Assembly: GCA_028753945.1 (NCBI GenBank)
Contig: JAPNXP010000002.1
Location: 12,338,001 to 12,402,000 of the forward strand
Direction: 5' to 3'
Origin: Hexactinellida sp. DTS-2022
Lineage: Eukaryota; Porifera; Hexactinellida
Length of the DNA stretch: 64,000 nt
Of the stretch, positions 10,676-21,389 are shown piece by piece; the stretch's first letter is position 1, and each line of letters starts with the position of its first letter. The position numbers and the translations under genes are program-made. Under the pieces are notes generated by a model. It worked only from the letters and a program-made list of their open reading frames with translations, did no database searches and was not told where the DNA came from.

Positions 10676-11439
10676 CAGTAGAACTCGGTTAATTCGTACC
10701 TGGTTTAGTACGTACTTCGGCTTAATACGTACTAACTTGTATTAACAAAGTTTGTAAATTTATATGCATCTCTATCAGGGAATGAAAGGTTCACGAACGG
10801 ACAGAATTGACGCAATTCAGTTCATCTTAAATTGACCCACGTTCAGTTCGTTCAAGTTCACCTCCTAACTTCAGCTCCACCAACGTTCGTTCAGTTCGTT
10901 CACGGGCTAACCCGCGTTCGTTCAATCCGTTCAATCCGTTCAATCCGTTCAATTCGTTTAGTTCAGTTCGTTCAGTGTGCAGTGAGTGGGTCGATATATT
11001 CCGTTTATGATAAACTGTTCGGTCCTCCAAACTGTTATTGAAGTTCAGGGTAAGAAGCTAGAATCTAAGCTAAGAGACATGAGTCCACTAGGGATGTCCG
11101 GAATCAGCACTTTTGCAGTCACCTATTATATTTAATGGGTCTATATTTATAATTTATCTTTATTCAGTTTAGTTCGTTCAGTTCAGTTCGTTCAATCCGT
11201 TCAATTCGTTCAGTTCGTTCAATTGCCGTTCGGAAACCGTTGGCGTTCGTTCAGTTCGTTCACGGTGAATCCCTTAAAAGCCCTGCGTTCAGTTCGTTCA
11301 GTTCAAGTTCAATAAGTTCGTTCGTGAACCTTTCATTCCCTGATCTCTATGTAGTGTCAAATCGGTTCGTACGTACACTCCAATAATACGTACTAAATTC
11401 TCACCTCCGAGGGGGTACGTAACTAACCGAGTTATACTG
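10676..11439. mobile_element. TA-targeting (mariner/pogo-like) MITE, host of nested MITE
   Basis: Left end CAGTAGAACTCGGTTAATTC and right end AACTAACCGAGTTATACTG are inverted repeats flanked by TA. Internal TACGTACT motifs repeat near both ends. A 567-bp hAT-type MITE (10776-11342) inserted into its centre, so the outer element is the older of the two. Confidence 0.85.
10776..11342. mobile_element. hAT-type MITE filled with GTTCGTTCA minisatellite
   Basis: Ends CAGGGAATGAAAGGTTCACG and CGTGAACCTTTCATTCCCTG are perfectly inverted. The 8-bp duplication ATCTCTAT is perfect (10768-10775, 11343-11350). Most of the interior is irregular tandem units of GTTCGTTCA / GTTCAATCC. The open frames with Glu-Arg-Thr-Leu or Arg-Ser-Ile repeats are by-products of this 9-bp periodicity and are not genes. 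Confidence 0.92.
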
Positions 11440-11648
11440 TATTATAAGAAACTACTGCTATACTAACAGACCACACTAGTGTATTAACAGACCGCACTGC
11501 TATACAATGTTCCCTATAATGACCGGCCTTAGGGTATGCTGATCGGCCAATGGCAGGCTCGTGCCGACCATCGGAAATAGTAAAATCGTTAATGACCGGC
11601 CACCTTTTGTAACATGCCATTGTTCCCAGGCTGTTACTCATGCACGAC

Positions 11649-11819
11649 CAGTAGTGGTCCCAGGGGGGGGGGGGGGTATCCGGGGCAAATGCCCCGAGTC
11701 AAAATATTTTGCTCCGGATTCCAACCCAATTGGTAGTATAATTACATGGAGCATGCCCCGGATTTATACTGAAAGCTGCTCTTTTGCCCCGGGCTGGCCA
11801 GATCCTGCGACCGCCCCTG
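11649..11819. mobile_element. hAT-type MITE, 171 bp, nested in hAT
   Basis: Starts CAGTAGTGGTCCCAGG and ends GCGACCGCCCCTG, with a perfect 8-bp duplication TGCACGAC (11641-11648, 11820-11827). It contains a long G run and ATCCGGGGCAAATGCCCC. A close relative is at 61715-61878. Confidence 0.9.
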
Positions 11820-12399
11820 TGCACGACCCTGTATTGTGTGTTTAATCTATAAACCCAATATTTATACTACTGTTTGAAATAATTAACGAATATAGAATAT
11901 TTGTTTAAAGTTTGGCCCTCTTTGGCTGTGGTTGATCTTCAGAATCCAAATCGTAACCTATGGATGTTGACATCCCAATCTTCAAGGATATCTCCATCTC
12001 ACACTCCTTCTGAATGTCCTCTATCTCACCCTCAGAATTTCCTCTTCAAAATCCTCCCAACTTACATCCGAGATGTCCTGATCGTCCTCACTATATTCTT
12101 CGTCATCGAGCTCGTTCAACTCAGCAATGGACATCTGAACATTGTGGCGATTGTCTGTCTTTGGCTTGCTACCTGTAGACGTCTCCTCTCCTTCGACGCC
12201 TTCCAGTCGGACACAATGTCGGAGCTTGACGGCAACGGATTCAAACTCATGGACATTACAGCCTCCAGGTTGTCACCGCAGACGATTTCTCGTTTTGTTC
12301 GAGTCCTGTTTAGCGCACTGAATCCGAAGAGAAAGAGCTAAGGATGCTAACGAAAACGTCGATAACTTTTTGATCTGTCTCTTCGAGAGTCAGCGTTGT

Positions 12400-13904
12400 A
12401 GTCACATTGAATAAATCGTAGAGGTCTCGGAGGTGGGCGTCTCGACAAAGGTGTCTGTGAATACGCGACAAGATCTTAAGAACAAGAGAAAAAATCCCAA
12501 AATCTTTGTAGAACCGGTAAAACGTGGAGAGATGATGCTTTAAACTTTTATTCTATTATTCCTTTGGGAAATAATGCTGTTCCGACCCATCAGAGTTTTT
12601 CAAAATACGAAAATCGTAAATAGCATAGAGTTTGCCTTCTTCAGGCGGAAAACTTATTTCCGTCCTTAACTTGAGTTCTTTGCCGAGTGCCTGTCCAGCA
12701 TCTTCCGACTCCAATTTAACATCCTCCATCAAGCCCACCGCACGCTGGATGATTAGATAAGACTGCTAAGGAGACTGAGAGTTATACTGAAGACGAATAG
12801 ACAGTCTGTAAAGCACTCGCAAAGCCTGTCTCGTCACTTTCATATCGCGCATGAAAACTTCGTCTGTTAAAGACGAGATGACGAACTGCGCTTCATGAGA
12901 GTAATTGATTGCGCTGTTGGATGCCCATTCTACTATTGCTTTAGCATTGTCCACAACACACGACACTGCAGAGAAACGACTCAACCACCTCGTGTCACAC
13001 CAACTGCTAGGAAGAGTAATCTTGGAAAACGTACTGATGAGCTTCTTGTACTCACGCCTTCTCTCGGAACTTCTGGAAAAGAAATTGTAACAGTACTTCA
13101 CCACAATTTCAATCTTATCAGCAAGCTCCGAGACTCGTCGCTCCACCCCCTCTTTCCTAAATACATCGTCGACAGAAAGGTTCACTCTATGACAGACGCA
13201 GTACACACTGAAAACAGAGAGCATTTTTCATCAAATTCCAAATGAAGTTTGCTATAAATGTACTTGTTCAGGCGAGTCCTAAGTCCTCCTTTGGCTCCTA
13301 CCATGGTGGAAGCACCATCGCTGCTGAAACAAGTAACGTTGCAGATGTTTACCCCACAATCTTAAACGAGTTTCACAGTGGCTTCAAGCAACCCCTGACC
13401 TGATCCAGACTCAATGTTGAAGAGACCCAAAACCTACAGCACGCTTGGCCTTAGCGTATACAATCATCTGCTTCTGAACAGCAATGTCGGTGGTCTCATA
13501 CACGGTAAGTCCAAATGGACCTTTCGCGAAATCACGAACTTCCTCAAACTGTAGAGTCGCGCCAGAACGGACGAAAAGTAAAGGATAATTATTCCCTCTC
13601 CAGAAAGGAGTAATATGAACTTCGTGTTTCTCTAGTAGTTTAGCTATTGGGTTGACTTTCCTCAATGCCAGCTCTTCAGTCATACAAAGCGCCACGATAT
13701 TAACAAGAGGAACCACGCTCTTATGAATCTCGTGCTCACGATCATCCTATTTCTTTTGTAGACGACCTCTGTTCCTCTCACAAGTGTATTCAATCGACAA
13801 TTGAGATGTATGCTTGTTCGTGGTGTGTTCTTTGAATCTCTCTTTCTTAGTATTCCCTGTGCACACGCGCCAAACCGACCGGATGGTGTGCTGATCGGCC
13901 TCAA
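12400..13904 (-). pseudogene. hAT transposase remnant
   Basis: Readable blocks in order on the minus strand: ALCMTEELALRKVNPIAKL at 13640-13690, YETTDIAVQKQMIVYAKAK (DeSTDi-like first catalytic region) near 13450-13510, then VYCVCHRVNLSVDDVF and SSWCDTRWLSRF (12990-13210), matching hAT DDE and insertion-domain blocks of the ZNF862-like group. Stops and frameshifts separate them, and no clear C-terminal dimerisation (hATC) block is seen. The acidic region near 12000-12150 may be the tail. Assignment to hAT is firm; the subgroup is inference. Confidence 0.65.
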
Positions 13905-13986
13905 AATCGATTTGACCGGCCATCTGACAGGCTAAATCCAGTTTTGACCGGCCGGCCGTCCAAAAATTGGCTTAGAGGGAACACTG

Positions 13987-14490
13987 CTGTATACTAACAG
14001 ACCGCACTGTTATATTAACAGACCGTACTATTATACTAATCATTAGGACCTGTTAATAACGGCTACCCAAGGGACTTCAAAATGGCCATTATAACAGATG
14101 ACAGTTATACACAGGATTATAATATTAAGGGAAGTCATGTGTGGACCTATTCTAAGTGGCCGTTATACTAGACTTTTCTAGAATATACTTTAATGTTATA
14201 GTCAATAAATAAGTCTAGAAACTCACTTCTGGTTCCAATCTTTAGTTTCGTCCCGGCCCGGACTCGTCAGTTGCGTTGCCTTTCACTCAATACACTTGGG
14301 ATGGTTTACATAGTGTTGGAAGTGTTACGCTGTCAGTCGCCACTGGGAACCTCCCGTTGCAGGTCGCATTCCATTATCTGGGCTCACAATGATAGGGATT
14401 GCGTTGCCTGAATAGCCTCTAGCAGAGGTCCCCACAAGGTTCGATGTACCTTGCCTTTGAGCGCTTTCGAATGAATAAGAAAAAGAATTA
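13987..14490. other. flank of nested insertions: ~20-bp repeats and unidentified sequence
   Basis: 13987-14040 continues the TATACTAACAGACCGCACTG units interrupted by the hAT. 14200-14490 on the minus strand is open for about 60 codons (SARGYSGNAIPIIVSPDNG) and abuts the Tigger insertion at TA 14489. The other flank resumes at 17480, so both may belong to one decayed retroelement. Confidence 0.35.
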
Positions 14491-14786
14491 CAGTAGAGCC
14501 TCTGAACAACGGACACTTTGGAACCGGAGTCGTTGTCCGTTATTTAGAGGTTGTCCGCTATTCGGAGGTCGAGCCTTATATTAGCTAATAGTACTATAAT
14601 ACAATATCAAATAGTGCTAATACATCCCTAATCACACTGTACATAATTAATAGTAAATAATTGTCCGCAGGGGCCCCAAGTGAACAAATGGTGAACATGA
14701 CGATTAGAGAACTGACAATTAGAGAACTAGACAATTAGAGATTTATCAATTAGGGAATTGGACTATAAGGGAACACTACTTGATGA

Positions 14787-15630
14787 CTAAAAATAGTTAT
14801 GCAAGTTAGTTTGCACAGAGTATTGTATCTTGAGATTCGCAACTGAGTCTATGGCAGAGCCAACACTGTTTATGGCTTGAATATTCCCTTTCTGGGCCTG
14901 CAGAAATGTATACACATCTTCAGGTGCCAGTAGAGCCTCCTTGAAATTAGTTAGCTTGGATCGAGGTTGTTCAACATCAATATCAACTACTCCTTCTGTA
15001 CCAGTTACTCGATCCGAATCATCAGAATCATTATCTTCATCTTGCTGATCTAGCTCAAGTTCTTCCATAAAGTTGACATCCCAATTTTCATTGTCTTGGT
15101 CTATGAATACTGGGAGATTATCATCTCCTTGTAGATACTCCTCCAAAGTACAACGATCATCAACAGCCATGGATGGACCTCTCAATAAGAGTTTGAATCT
15201 CTCCTCTGACATCACATTCAAGAAATGGATCTTCACTATCATCATCATATCCAACAGTAACAACATCCATCTCATCACTTAAGATTCCAGCTTTTCGGAA
15301 ACATTTAGAAATTGTTTCCGAAAGAACTAAAGACCAAGCCTCGCTCACCCATCTAATTGCCGAAAGTATATTTACCGACTTTACAACATCAGAAGCAGTA
15401 TCACATGAGTCAATCTTTGAGAGAACATATCTCAATAAAAATCGACGGTAGTATATTTTGAAATTTTGAATAATGCCCAAATCAAGAGGCTGAAGTTTTG
15501 ATGTGGTGTTAGCAGGCAAAAAAGTAATTCTGATATTGCTAAACTTTGTTACCAATTTATCGGGATGACAGCCTGCATTATCCATCAATAGTATAATGAA
15601 ACGGTTAGTACCTATCAATCGACGATTCAA
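14787..15630 (-). pseudogene. Tigger transposase, C-terminal DDE part
   Basis: The frame continues the transposase begun at 16449. It carries FIILLMDNAGCHPDKLV with the second catalytic Asp (near 15561-15585) and FLPANTTSKLQPLDLGIIQNFK with the third (an Asp, giving DDD as in pogo/Tigger). After about residue 120 there is an acidic tail, readable to 14787. A run of seven A (minus strand, ~15675) and another small change near 15640 break the join to the N-terminal half. Apart from those breaks the sequence is well preserved. Confidence 0.88.
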
Positions 15631-15660
15631 ATTTTTAGGACTGTCTCCATGATTCCCCAG

Positions 15661-16449
15661 TCATCCATGCTTTTTTTGGCTGAAGTAATTTACGGGAAAT
15701 TCAGATTTATTTATTCCTTTAAGACATCTTGGATTTTCAGATTTCCATATTAAAATAGGCTGTTCTTTCGTACCAGCTGCGGAAACAAAGAACGCAACAG
15801 TTACACGTTGTTTGACTTTCTTTCCTCCTTTACATTCCTTTCCCTTTTTCCCAAATCCGCGATGGGGTAGAGCCTTCCAAAAAACACCCGTCTCGTCCAT
15901 ATTCCATATATCTTCCTTTGTGTAGCCCTGTAGAATCTCGGGGAGCCGCTCTTTCCATGAACTTAGGGTTGGTCCCTGCACATCACCTGACTCTCCACAA
16001 ATAGTCAACTGTTTCACATTATATCTAAATTTCCACTTCTGTAACCAGCCCCGAGAACATTTAAAATTTGAAATCTTAATGCGCTCGGCAATTTCTTTAG
16101 CCTTTTCCATCAGCTGAGGTCCTCCTGGAAATATATTCTTCGAGCATGCTAAGATATACCATTCATGAAGTACTTTGTTTATTTCACTGAATTGTGATTT
16201 ACGACCTATCACATTTACATGTAGTCTATCCACAGATGCGTTAGACTCATACATGGTAAGAATTGATTCCTTGTTCTTGAGGATGCTTGCAATTTGAGTC
16301 CTACAACACGTGAAAATTTTCTCTATGCTTCTGATACTGATGCCTGGATTCTTTTCAGTGAAGTGAATCAATTCAACTTTCTTCTTCAGATTTAGAAATT
16401 TTCTCTTTTTTGGTACTAGACTAGTCATCCTATTAATTAAATGCAACAT
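15661..16449 (-). pseudogene. Tigger transposase, N-terminal HTH and first DDE residue
   Basis: Residues about 10-55 form a psq-type helix-turn-helix (VPKKRKFLNLKKKVELIHF). Residues 75-145 are the CENP-B/Tc5 HTH (LHEWYILACSKNI, SRGWLQKWKFRYNV). The catalytic core opens with EDIWNMDETGVFWKALP (first Asp near 15890) and RVTVAFFVSAAGTKEQPILI. The enzyme binds the element's inverted ends and cuts at TA. It stops early at KKHG because of a frameshift in a poly-A run, so this copy would not make active protein without it. Confidence 0.9.
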
Positions 16450-16781
16450 TAATACAATTCAAGTAAATTCTAATCCCACTCGTCACTATTTTTCTTATTT
16501 GGATAATAAATTAAGTACGGTGGAAGTGGAACAAGCTTAAAATCGCGCCAAGGACTGGAAGAAAAGATTGAGGATTTTAGGTAGATTATAGTGGCAAACT
16601 GGCAAATACCTCGTACTATTTCACTGTATAATATTCAATTAATATGTAATTTTCATTACATTACTTTGAAAATGTGATTTAATAACAAGTTATAATATTT
16701 TTGTATGCATTGCTGTTTAAATAAACGTATAAAGCATCAAATATATCAAGAAAACTTTCAAATATAACTAATCTATTTGGC

Positions 16782-17185
16782 ATGGCTTGTAAACACAGCA
16801 TACCTAAAGAACTGGAACTTTTAGAGATCCAGTCATACATAAGGGGTTACCATGCTTACAAAGACAGTTGGACTCCAGTGCTGGGTGAAACATTTTCGTT
16901 AAAGAGAGAGACGACAAACCCAAAAGATAAAAATGCAGTAGCCGTTCATATGGAGAGACTATTGTAGGACATGTACCTTATAATATCACACCATACATGT
17001 CTCGATTTCTAAAGAGAGATGTCAACATCGCTTATGCAAAAGTGACAGGGGGAAAAATTAATAGAGGAGCTGGTTATGGACTAGAAATCCCCTGTATATA
17101 TCAGCTTTATCGACCCAGGGAATACATTGATAAAATGAAAAATAATTTACTCTTTGAAGACCAATGGATTTGTATAGAGAGCTAA
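16782..17185 (+). CDS. HIRAN-like domain passenger gene of the Tigger element
   Basis: This short gene is divergent from the transposase and lies within the inverted ends. Reading MACKHSIPKELELLEIQSYI, then a GYHAYKDSWTPVLGE block, LKRETTNPKDKNAVAV, then in the next frame TIVGHVPYNITPYMSRFL and VTGGKINRGAGYGLEIPCIY, it has the HIRAN layout: a beta-strand start, a reE.NP.D.nAv.V core, and a vGhvP turn before a helix. HIRAN domains bind DNA ends in HLTF/Rad5 helicases. The two halves are in different frames, shifted in the GGAGAG purine run near 16957. At ~130 residues it is a stand-alone domain. Its role in transposition is unknown; DNA-end binding would fit. Confidence 0.65.
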
Positions 17186-17814
17186 ATTTATCATAATATT
17201 GTACATATACTTTGGTAATGATAAAAATCTTCTAACTATCATGAATTCATGGCGTATCATTATTTCGATATGCATTTGCCCGTTATTCGGAGGTAAAAAA
17301 AGTACTAATAATTCAATTCGGGACCCAATCACTGTCCGCTATTTAGAGTTCGGAGTCGTCCGCTAATTAGAGGTTGCTTTTCTATTAGACATATGCTAAA
17401 TTCAATCCGTGCCACGAGGGTTGTCCGTTATTTAGAGGTTATCCGCTATTTGGAGGGGCCGTTATGGGAGGCTCCACTGTAGTCAGAAGAGTGCAAGAGG
17501 TAGAATACAGTATTGAGTGATCCGATGAAGTGCTTACAGTTCCATAGTTCGACAGTAGGGTTTCTCATGCCGTCATATTTATAAAATTGTCCGTTGTCAC
17601 ATAGATAGAGTAAAAGTGATTGCTAACGAAGATGGAAAATCCAGGTAGAGTATAATGTAATGTCTGTTGTTGATGACTGATGGTAAATTGTTGGTCGATG
17701 TCAGATATTAATTAATACTTGTTTGCTTCGTGGTAGAATGTGTCTAATTTCAATGGTTAGCAGTATAGGAATGGTTTAAAAATTCCCAGATAACCTCTCA
17801 CAGATTGCATCACT

Positions 17815-17978
17815 CAGTGTCGGCTTTAGCTCTTTCGGCGCCCCACGCAAAAGTATCTTGGCGCACCGCGGTTTCCATCAAATACTAATAGTTTCAACAA
17901 AATGACCAAATTTTTCGCCCCCTAAATAATGGCGCCCCATGCGGTTGCTTGTGTTGCGTAGGCCTAAAGCCGGCCCTG
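17815..17978. mobile_element. hAT-type MITE, 164 bp
   Basis: Starts CAGTGTCGGCTTTAG and ends CTAAAGCCGGCCCTG, with a perfect 8-bp duplication GCATCACT (17807-17814, 17979-17986). The interior repeats GGCGCCCCA. Confidence 0.9.
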
Positions 17979-19249
17979 GCATCACTTGATCCACAGGACT
18001 TAAATTTTAGTTGGAATGAGTTTTCGGTTTATAGAAGACTCCAATTTAGTGAATACGCTGCCAATATTTCCTATCATAGTCGTGGTGTTAAGATGTTGGT
18101 GCAGTGGTGGCATTTGAAGTTGGTAATGTATCTGTCTTTGCATAGGTCTTCTGCTCTTAGGAATTGAATGATGCTGCCTTCTGATCCAAAAAAATTGTAT
18201 GATTGCATCAAACCAGTGGCAATATAATCTCGCAGTTCTTCGAATTTATTACTAGCTGCCAGTTTGAACAGATGGTAGAATTTGGTGTCACTTGGTGAAG
18301 TTCCGATTAAGTTCAGTACTTCGAGTATGTTTTAGTTCTTAGAGGATGGCTAGGATGTTGTCCACTGAGCAGGTATTGGATTGCATGATTTCGTTGTGCT
18401 CCCCATATAGGATATGCTGTTGGTAGTGATGCAATCTATGTGATGGTATTCAGATGGTTAGATGGTGATGGATTGGTGTCGATGGTAATTATCTCTTCTA
18501 CTTGATGCTTAGGTATTATTAACTGATTCACAACAGGTAACAGAACTGCGAGTGGATGATCATAGTCTTTTCTGATTTGTATTGGATCGTTACAGGGATG
18601 GCTATTGCGATATTCGTTGTACCAATTAGCATAGCGATGGCGATTGTTTCTTTGGTTGTAAAATCAAGTTCAGTCGATGGTTGGTAATCGTATAGTGATT
18701 TTAGTGATGTTAGTGATTCAGCTTTGATGGCGAGCGTTTTATGTAGTGGGGTTAGATAGGTACGGTTGTAAGGGCTGTTAACTTAATACTTGAGGTTTTA
18801 TGGTAATTAGTCTGGCATCAATAGATTCTTCCGTTTCTCGTTGTTCAGGGATTTCATAGATTTCTTCAGTTGCTCCCAAAGTCAGGTTCTCCTCAAATGT
18901 TTTTTTTACGATTAAACTAGTTCGATTAGTATATACAAATATCATGACCAATGTTTAAATCACATCAAATATTTCAAATATTTGATTTGATTTAGGATAA
19001 TTTTCAGTGGCTAATTATTTGATTTGATTTGATTTGAAATTATTTGAAATCTAAAAAGATTTATTTGCAACCCTGCTGTCTGATTCCTAACCGTGCTTGT
19101 TAATTACACATTTTTAATATAGCAGTAATCAATCGAAAATACTTACCAATTGCATGAAATAGAAAATGTGGTTTATTCTTCGTTGGTGTAAGCTAAAATG
19201 TACTTATTAGGAATGAGTCATTAGTAAGAGGGTAAACTAATAACCTAAG

Positions 19250-19477
19250 TTAACTTACTGGTTGTTTGCCTGAGTAATATTTTCGAGAGAGATGGAGAGG
19301 TAATTTTGTTACTTTTTTGCTGTTGGGATCTTTTCGTGCTAAGAGGTGGCTTGGTGTTACTTTCTCTACTGAATATGGGCCTAAGTATTTATTTGCTTCT
19401 TTTGTTCCTGGGAGTCTCTTTGCATTCTTCGGAAGTTGCGTAAATGAACCAGAACTTCGGCAATAACAATAACACAT
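19250..19477 (-). pseudogene. LTR-retrotransposon integrase C-terminal fragment
   Basis: The frame reads KEANKYLGPYSVEKVTPSHL and ends near LHLSRKYYSG. This matches the GPY/F-type module and following beta-barrel at the end of gypsy/BEL integrases. It is ~75 residues and lacks the catalytic core, since its upstream side is cut by the MITE pair at 19485. It anchors the orientation of the retroelement debris to its left. Confidence 0.5.
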
Positions 19478-19484
19478 TCAAATA

Positions 19485-19842
19485 CACACTGTTCTCTCTA
19501 ATAGTCCACCAGTGGGCAATTGGCCCAAAGTGGACTATAATAGAATATGGACTATTACAGATATATAAATACGGTAGTTGATTTGTACAAGTAAATAAGT
19601 GGACTATTAGAAAAGTGGACTACAGTCGACTCCGCTTAATAGAGCCACCTCGGGACCAGGTGGTTTTGACCCGATTAAGCGGAGAAACCGATTAACCGAA
19701 AATATTGCAAGCCAAACTGATATTCTGTCCTATAAATCCTGTGAAATTTTGACCCGATTAAGCGGAGAAACCGATTAACCGGTGGCTCTATTAAGCGGAG
19801 TTGACTGTATTAGAGAAGTGGACAATTAGAGAGAACAGACTG
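19485..19842. mobile_element. TA-targeting MITE, host of a second MITE
   Basis: Left CACACTGTTCTCTCTAATAG and right TTAGAGAGAACAGACTG are inverted, each flanked by TA. Motif AGTGGACTATTA repeats inside. The 19623-19807 element sits within it. Confidence 0.82.
19623..19807. mobile_element. TA-targeting MITE nested in another TA MITE
   Basis: Left CAGTCGACTCCGCTTAATAG and right CTATTAAGCGGAGTTGACTG are inverted and flanked by TA (19621-19622, 19808-19809). Two internal direct copies of GACCCGATTAAGCGGAGAAA occur. The ends resemble pogo/Tigger-type MITEs. Confidence 0.9.
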
Positions 19843-19867
19843 TACCTAAGGTCACAATTTTTAGCCA

Positions 19868-19945
19868 TCACATTGTAGTCTCATTTATGTTTCGTAAGAT
19901 GTTATGCAGGAAACAACAAACAACACAATACATTTGAAATATGAA
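19868..19945 (-). pseudogene. possible PIF/Harbinger nuclease C-terminal scrap
   Basis: The minus strand reads MYCVVCCFLHNILRNINETT, resembling the 'LHN' helix at the end of DDE_Tnp_4 nucleases. Nothing else of that family is visible nearby and the fragment is very short, so this is a weak call. Confidence 0.25.
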
Positions 19946-20017
19946 AGCAATTCTATAAAATGTTTTTATTACAATTACAATAGCAAAGTGAAAAGAGTAA
20001 AATTGACGTATCAACAC

Positions 20018-20184
20018 CAGGGCCGGCGGAAGCTCGTGAGAGGTGAGGTGGCCTTGTATTATGATGATAATTGTGAGAATTGCAGAGTAAAAAACACGCC
20101 CGGGAAATTTAAGAGTACCAAAGAAATCATAGAAAAAGTGGGGCGGGCCCGACCGCCCCAAACGCCCCTCTTCCGCCGGCCCTG
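20018..20184. mobile_element. hAT-type MITE, 167 bp (family A, copy 1)
   Basis: Starts CAGGGCCGGCGGAAGCTCGT and ends CTTCCGCCGGCCCTG, with a perfect 8-bp duplication ATCAACAC (20010-20017, 20185-20192). Near-identical to 51114-51279, so the two copies moved recently in evolutionary terms. Confidence 0.95.
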
Positions 20185-20192
20185 ATCAACAC

Positions 20193-20600
20193 ACCTATTG
20201 CGTTTGACTTTGCGGTCGTAGGTTTTCATTTTGGACTTTTTGCTTTTATTTGATGTTATGTCTGGAATTTTTAGTGTGCTTCTTCTAGTAAAAACGTTAT
20301 AGTAGGATTCTACTATAGTTTTATACCATAAGATGCACAGTTGTAAATTTACCCCTGTCGGGCTTCCGGCCGGCCGGCCAGCCGTACGCGATGGCCTTGA
20401 CTAGACCATTGGTGATAGAGATTTAGATATGCACATCTAAGCCCGATTTCTCAATTTCGCTTTTGTTCATCAGTTATATCGAAATTTGTGTTCTGGTCCA
20501 GTGACTCTTTAATAATTCGAATTAGCTGTTGAAAATATAGAGGTTGTATTCTCCTAGGGATGTTATTTTTATATATCAATTAAAATGATTAAGTCGCTAA
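20193..20600. other. no gene recognised
   Basis: AT-rich sequence with a GC patch at 20355-20400 (repeated GGCC). By position it should belong to the DIRS-like element whose RT resumes at about 20620, but I cannot read a domain in it. Confidence 0.3.
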
Positions 20601-20619
20601 TCAATTCTCCGTTTTATTA

Positions 20620-20855
20620 ACGGTTTTTGACACCCTCTGAGCTCTCAGCATCCTTATCGGGTATTTAATTATCCGAGTAAAAACTGAAGGAGCAATATTT
20701 AGGCCGAATGGCATTGTGTATGTACTGATACCGCTTCGCCCTCCATTTGAATTGGAGCAGGATAACTGACTGGGGTATCACTGGTACTGTCAAGTAAGCA
20801 TCCTTGAGGTCTATCTTTGCTAAGAGCGAGTTTGGTTGAACTGTATAGGGTAGAC
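20620..20855 (-). pseudogene. DIRS-like reverse transcriptase, central part
   Basis: The minus strand reads KLALSKIDLKDAYLTVPVIP, then LLQFKWRAKRYQYI and MPFGLNIAPSVFTRIIKY. These are the RT blocks with the first catalytic Asp (KIDLKDAYL) and the MPFGL fingers motif in the form typical of DIRS/Ngaro retrotransposons. The YxDD block is not found further on. Its N-terminal continuation lies at 29247-29460, on the other side of the P element at 20856-29236. Reading is broken by frame changes. Confidence 0.75.
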
Positions 20856-21389
20856 CATAGCAATCTACAGTATATACTAAGGCAATGGCACTCTAGTGAA
20901 TTACTGGACCATGGATGGCAATTGCCATGGGTTTTCCAAGTTTCTACTAATTGCCATATAGCTATCCTTTCAGTGGTATTTAATGTGTAACAGATGTTAT
21001 ATTTTGAATTCTAAGACTACCCAGCCCCAATTCTCATAATATTTTGATATTAATTTAGAAATAAATACTTTATTTTTAATGAAGTAAAAGTAACACAGAC
21101 AATACAGCAATAATTTATATATGAACAAATACGTAGAATAAGAAATTGTACATAAGCAGCATGTAATCCTTTAACTGTTCGACTGACTGTAGACTCATCG
21201 CTCTCTCTTACGCTCGTAGACACACTCATCGCGTGGTAGAATAATCTATAACCAAACAAGCAATAAAATTATTTGTGATTTTTTTAGTTTAGTGTTATTT
21301 TATTTAAAACCATGACATTATAATTGCGACCTCTTCGATAAGATAATGTTTGACCAAGTTAAACACAATTTCTTTAATATATCCCAATT

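Larger units (their letters stand above)
11505..13986 (-). mobile_element. decayed hAT transposon
   Basis: Left end CAATGTTCCCTATAA and right end, reversed, CAGTGTTCCCTCTAA form inverted termini. Flanks CTGCTATA and CTGTATAC look like a damaged 8-bp duplication. Both subterminal regions carry repeated GACCGGCC / GATCGGCC motifs, a pattern typical of hAT transposase binding sites. A broken hAT transposase lies inside on the minus strand. The element landed in an array of ~20-bp TATACTAACAGACCGCACTG units, seen on both sides. Confidence 0.75.
14491..17479. mobile_element. Tigger/pogo element with complete ends and a passenger gene
   Basis: Left end CAGTAGAGCCTCTGAACAAC and right end GGGAGGCTCCACTG are inverted and flanked by TA on both sides (14489-14490, 17480-17481). 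Both subterminal regions repeat TTGTCCGYTATTTAGAGG in inverted orientation. The 2989-bp element holds a minus-strand DDD transposase and a divergent plus-strand HIRAN-like ORF, with a shared ~330-bp AT-rich spacer at 16450-16781 that could be a bidirectional promoter. Confidence 0.88.
17480..19484 (-). pseudogene. decayed retroelement region (3' part), minus strand
   Basis: This stretch has no intact ORF. Minus-strand fragments such as TFEENLTLGATEEIYEIPEQ and IAIAMLIGTTNIAIAIPVTI lie downstream of an integrase C-terminus (19250-19477), so they would be the 3' portion of an LTR element. The Ile/Ala-rich fragment might be a membrane segment, but I do not claim an env gene. A hAT-type MITE (17815-17978) lies inside. 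18940-19060 is an (ATTTGATTT)-rich low-complexity patch. Confidence 0.35.

Noticed and set aside
10827..11041. Open frames with Glu-Arg-Thr or Arg-Ser-Ile repeats
   Set aside because: They arise from the 9-bp GTTCGTTCA minisatellite, which is a multiple of three and so stays open on both strands.
17480..19250. Envelope-like gene downstream of the integrase fragment
   Set aside because: Only one Ile/Ala-rich fragment suggests a membrane segment; no signal peptide, cleavage site or continuous frame.
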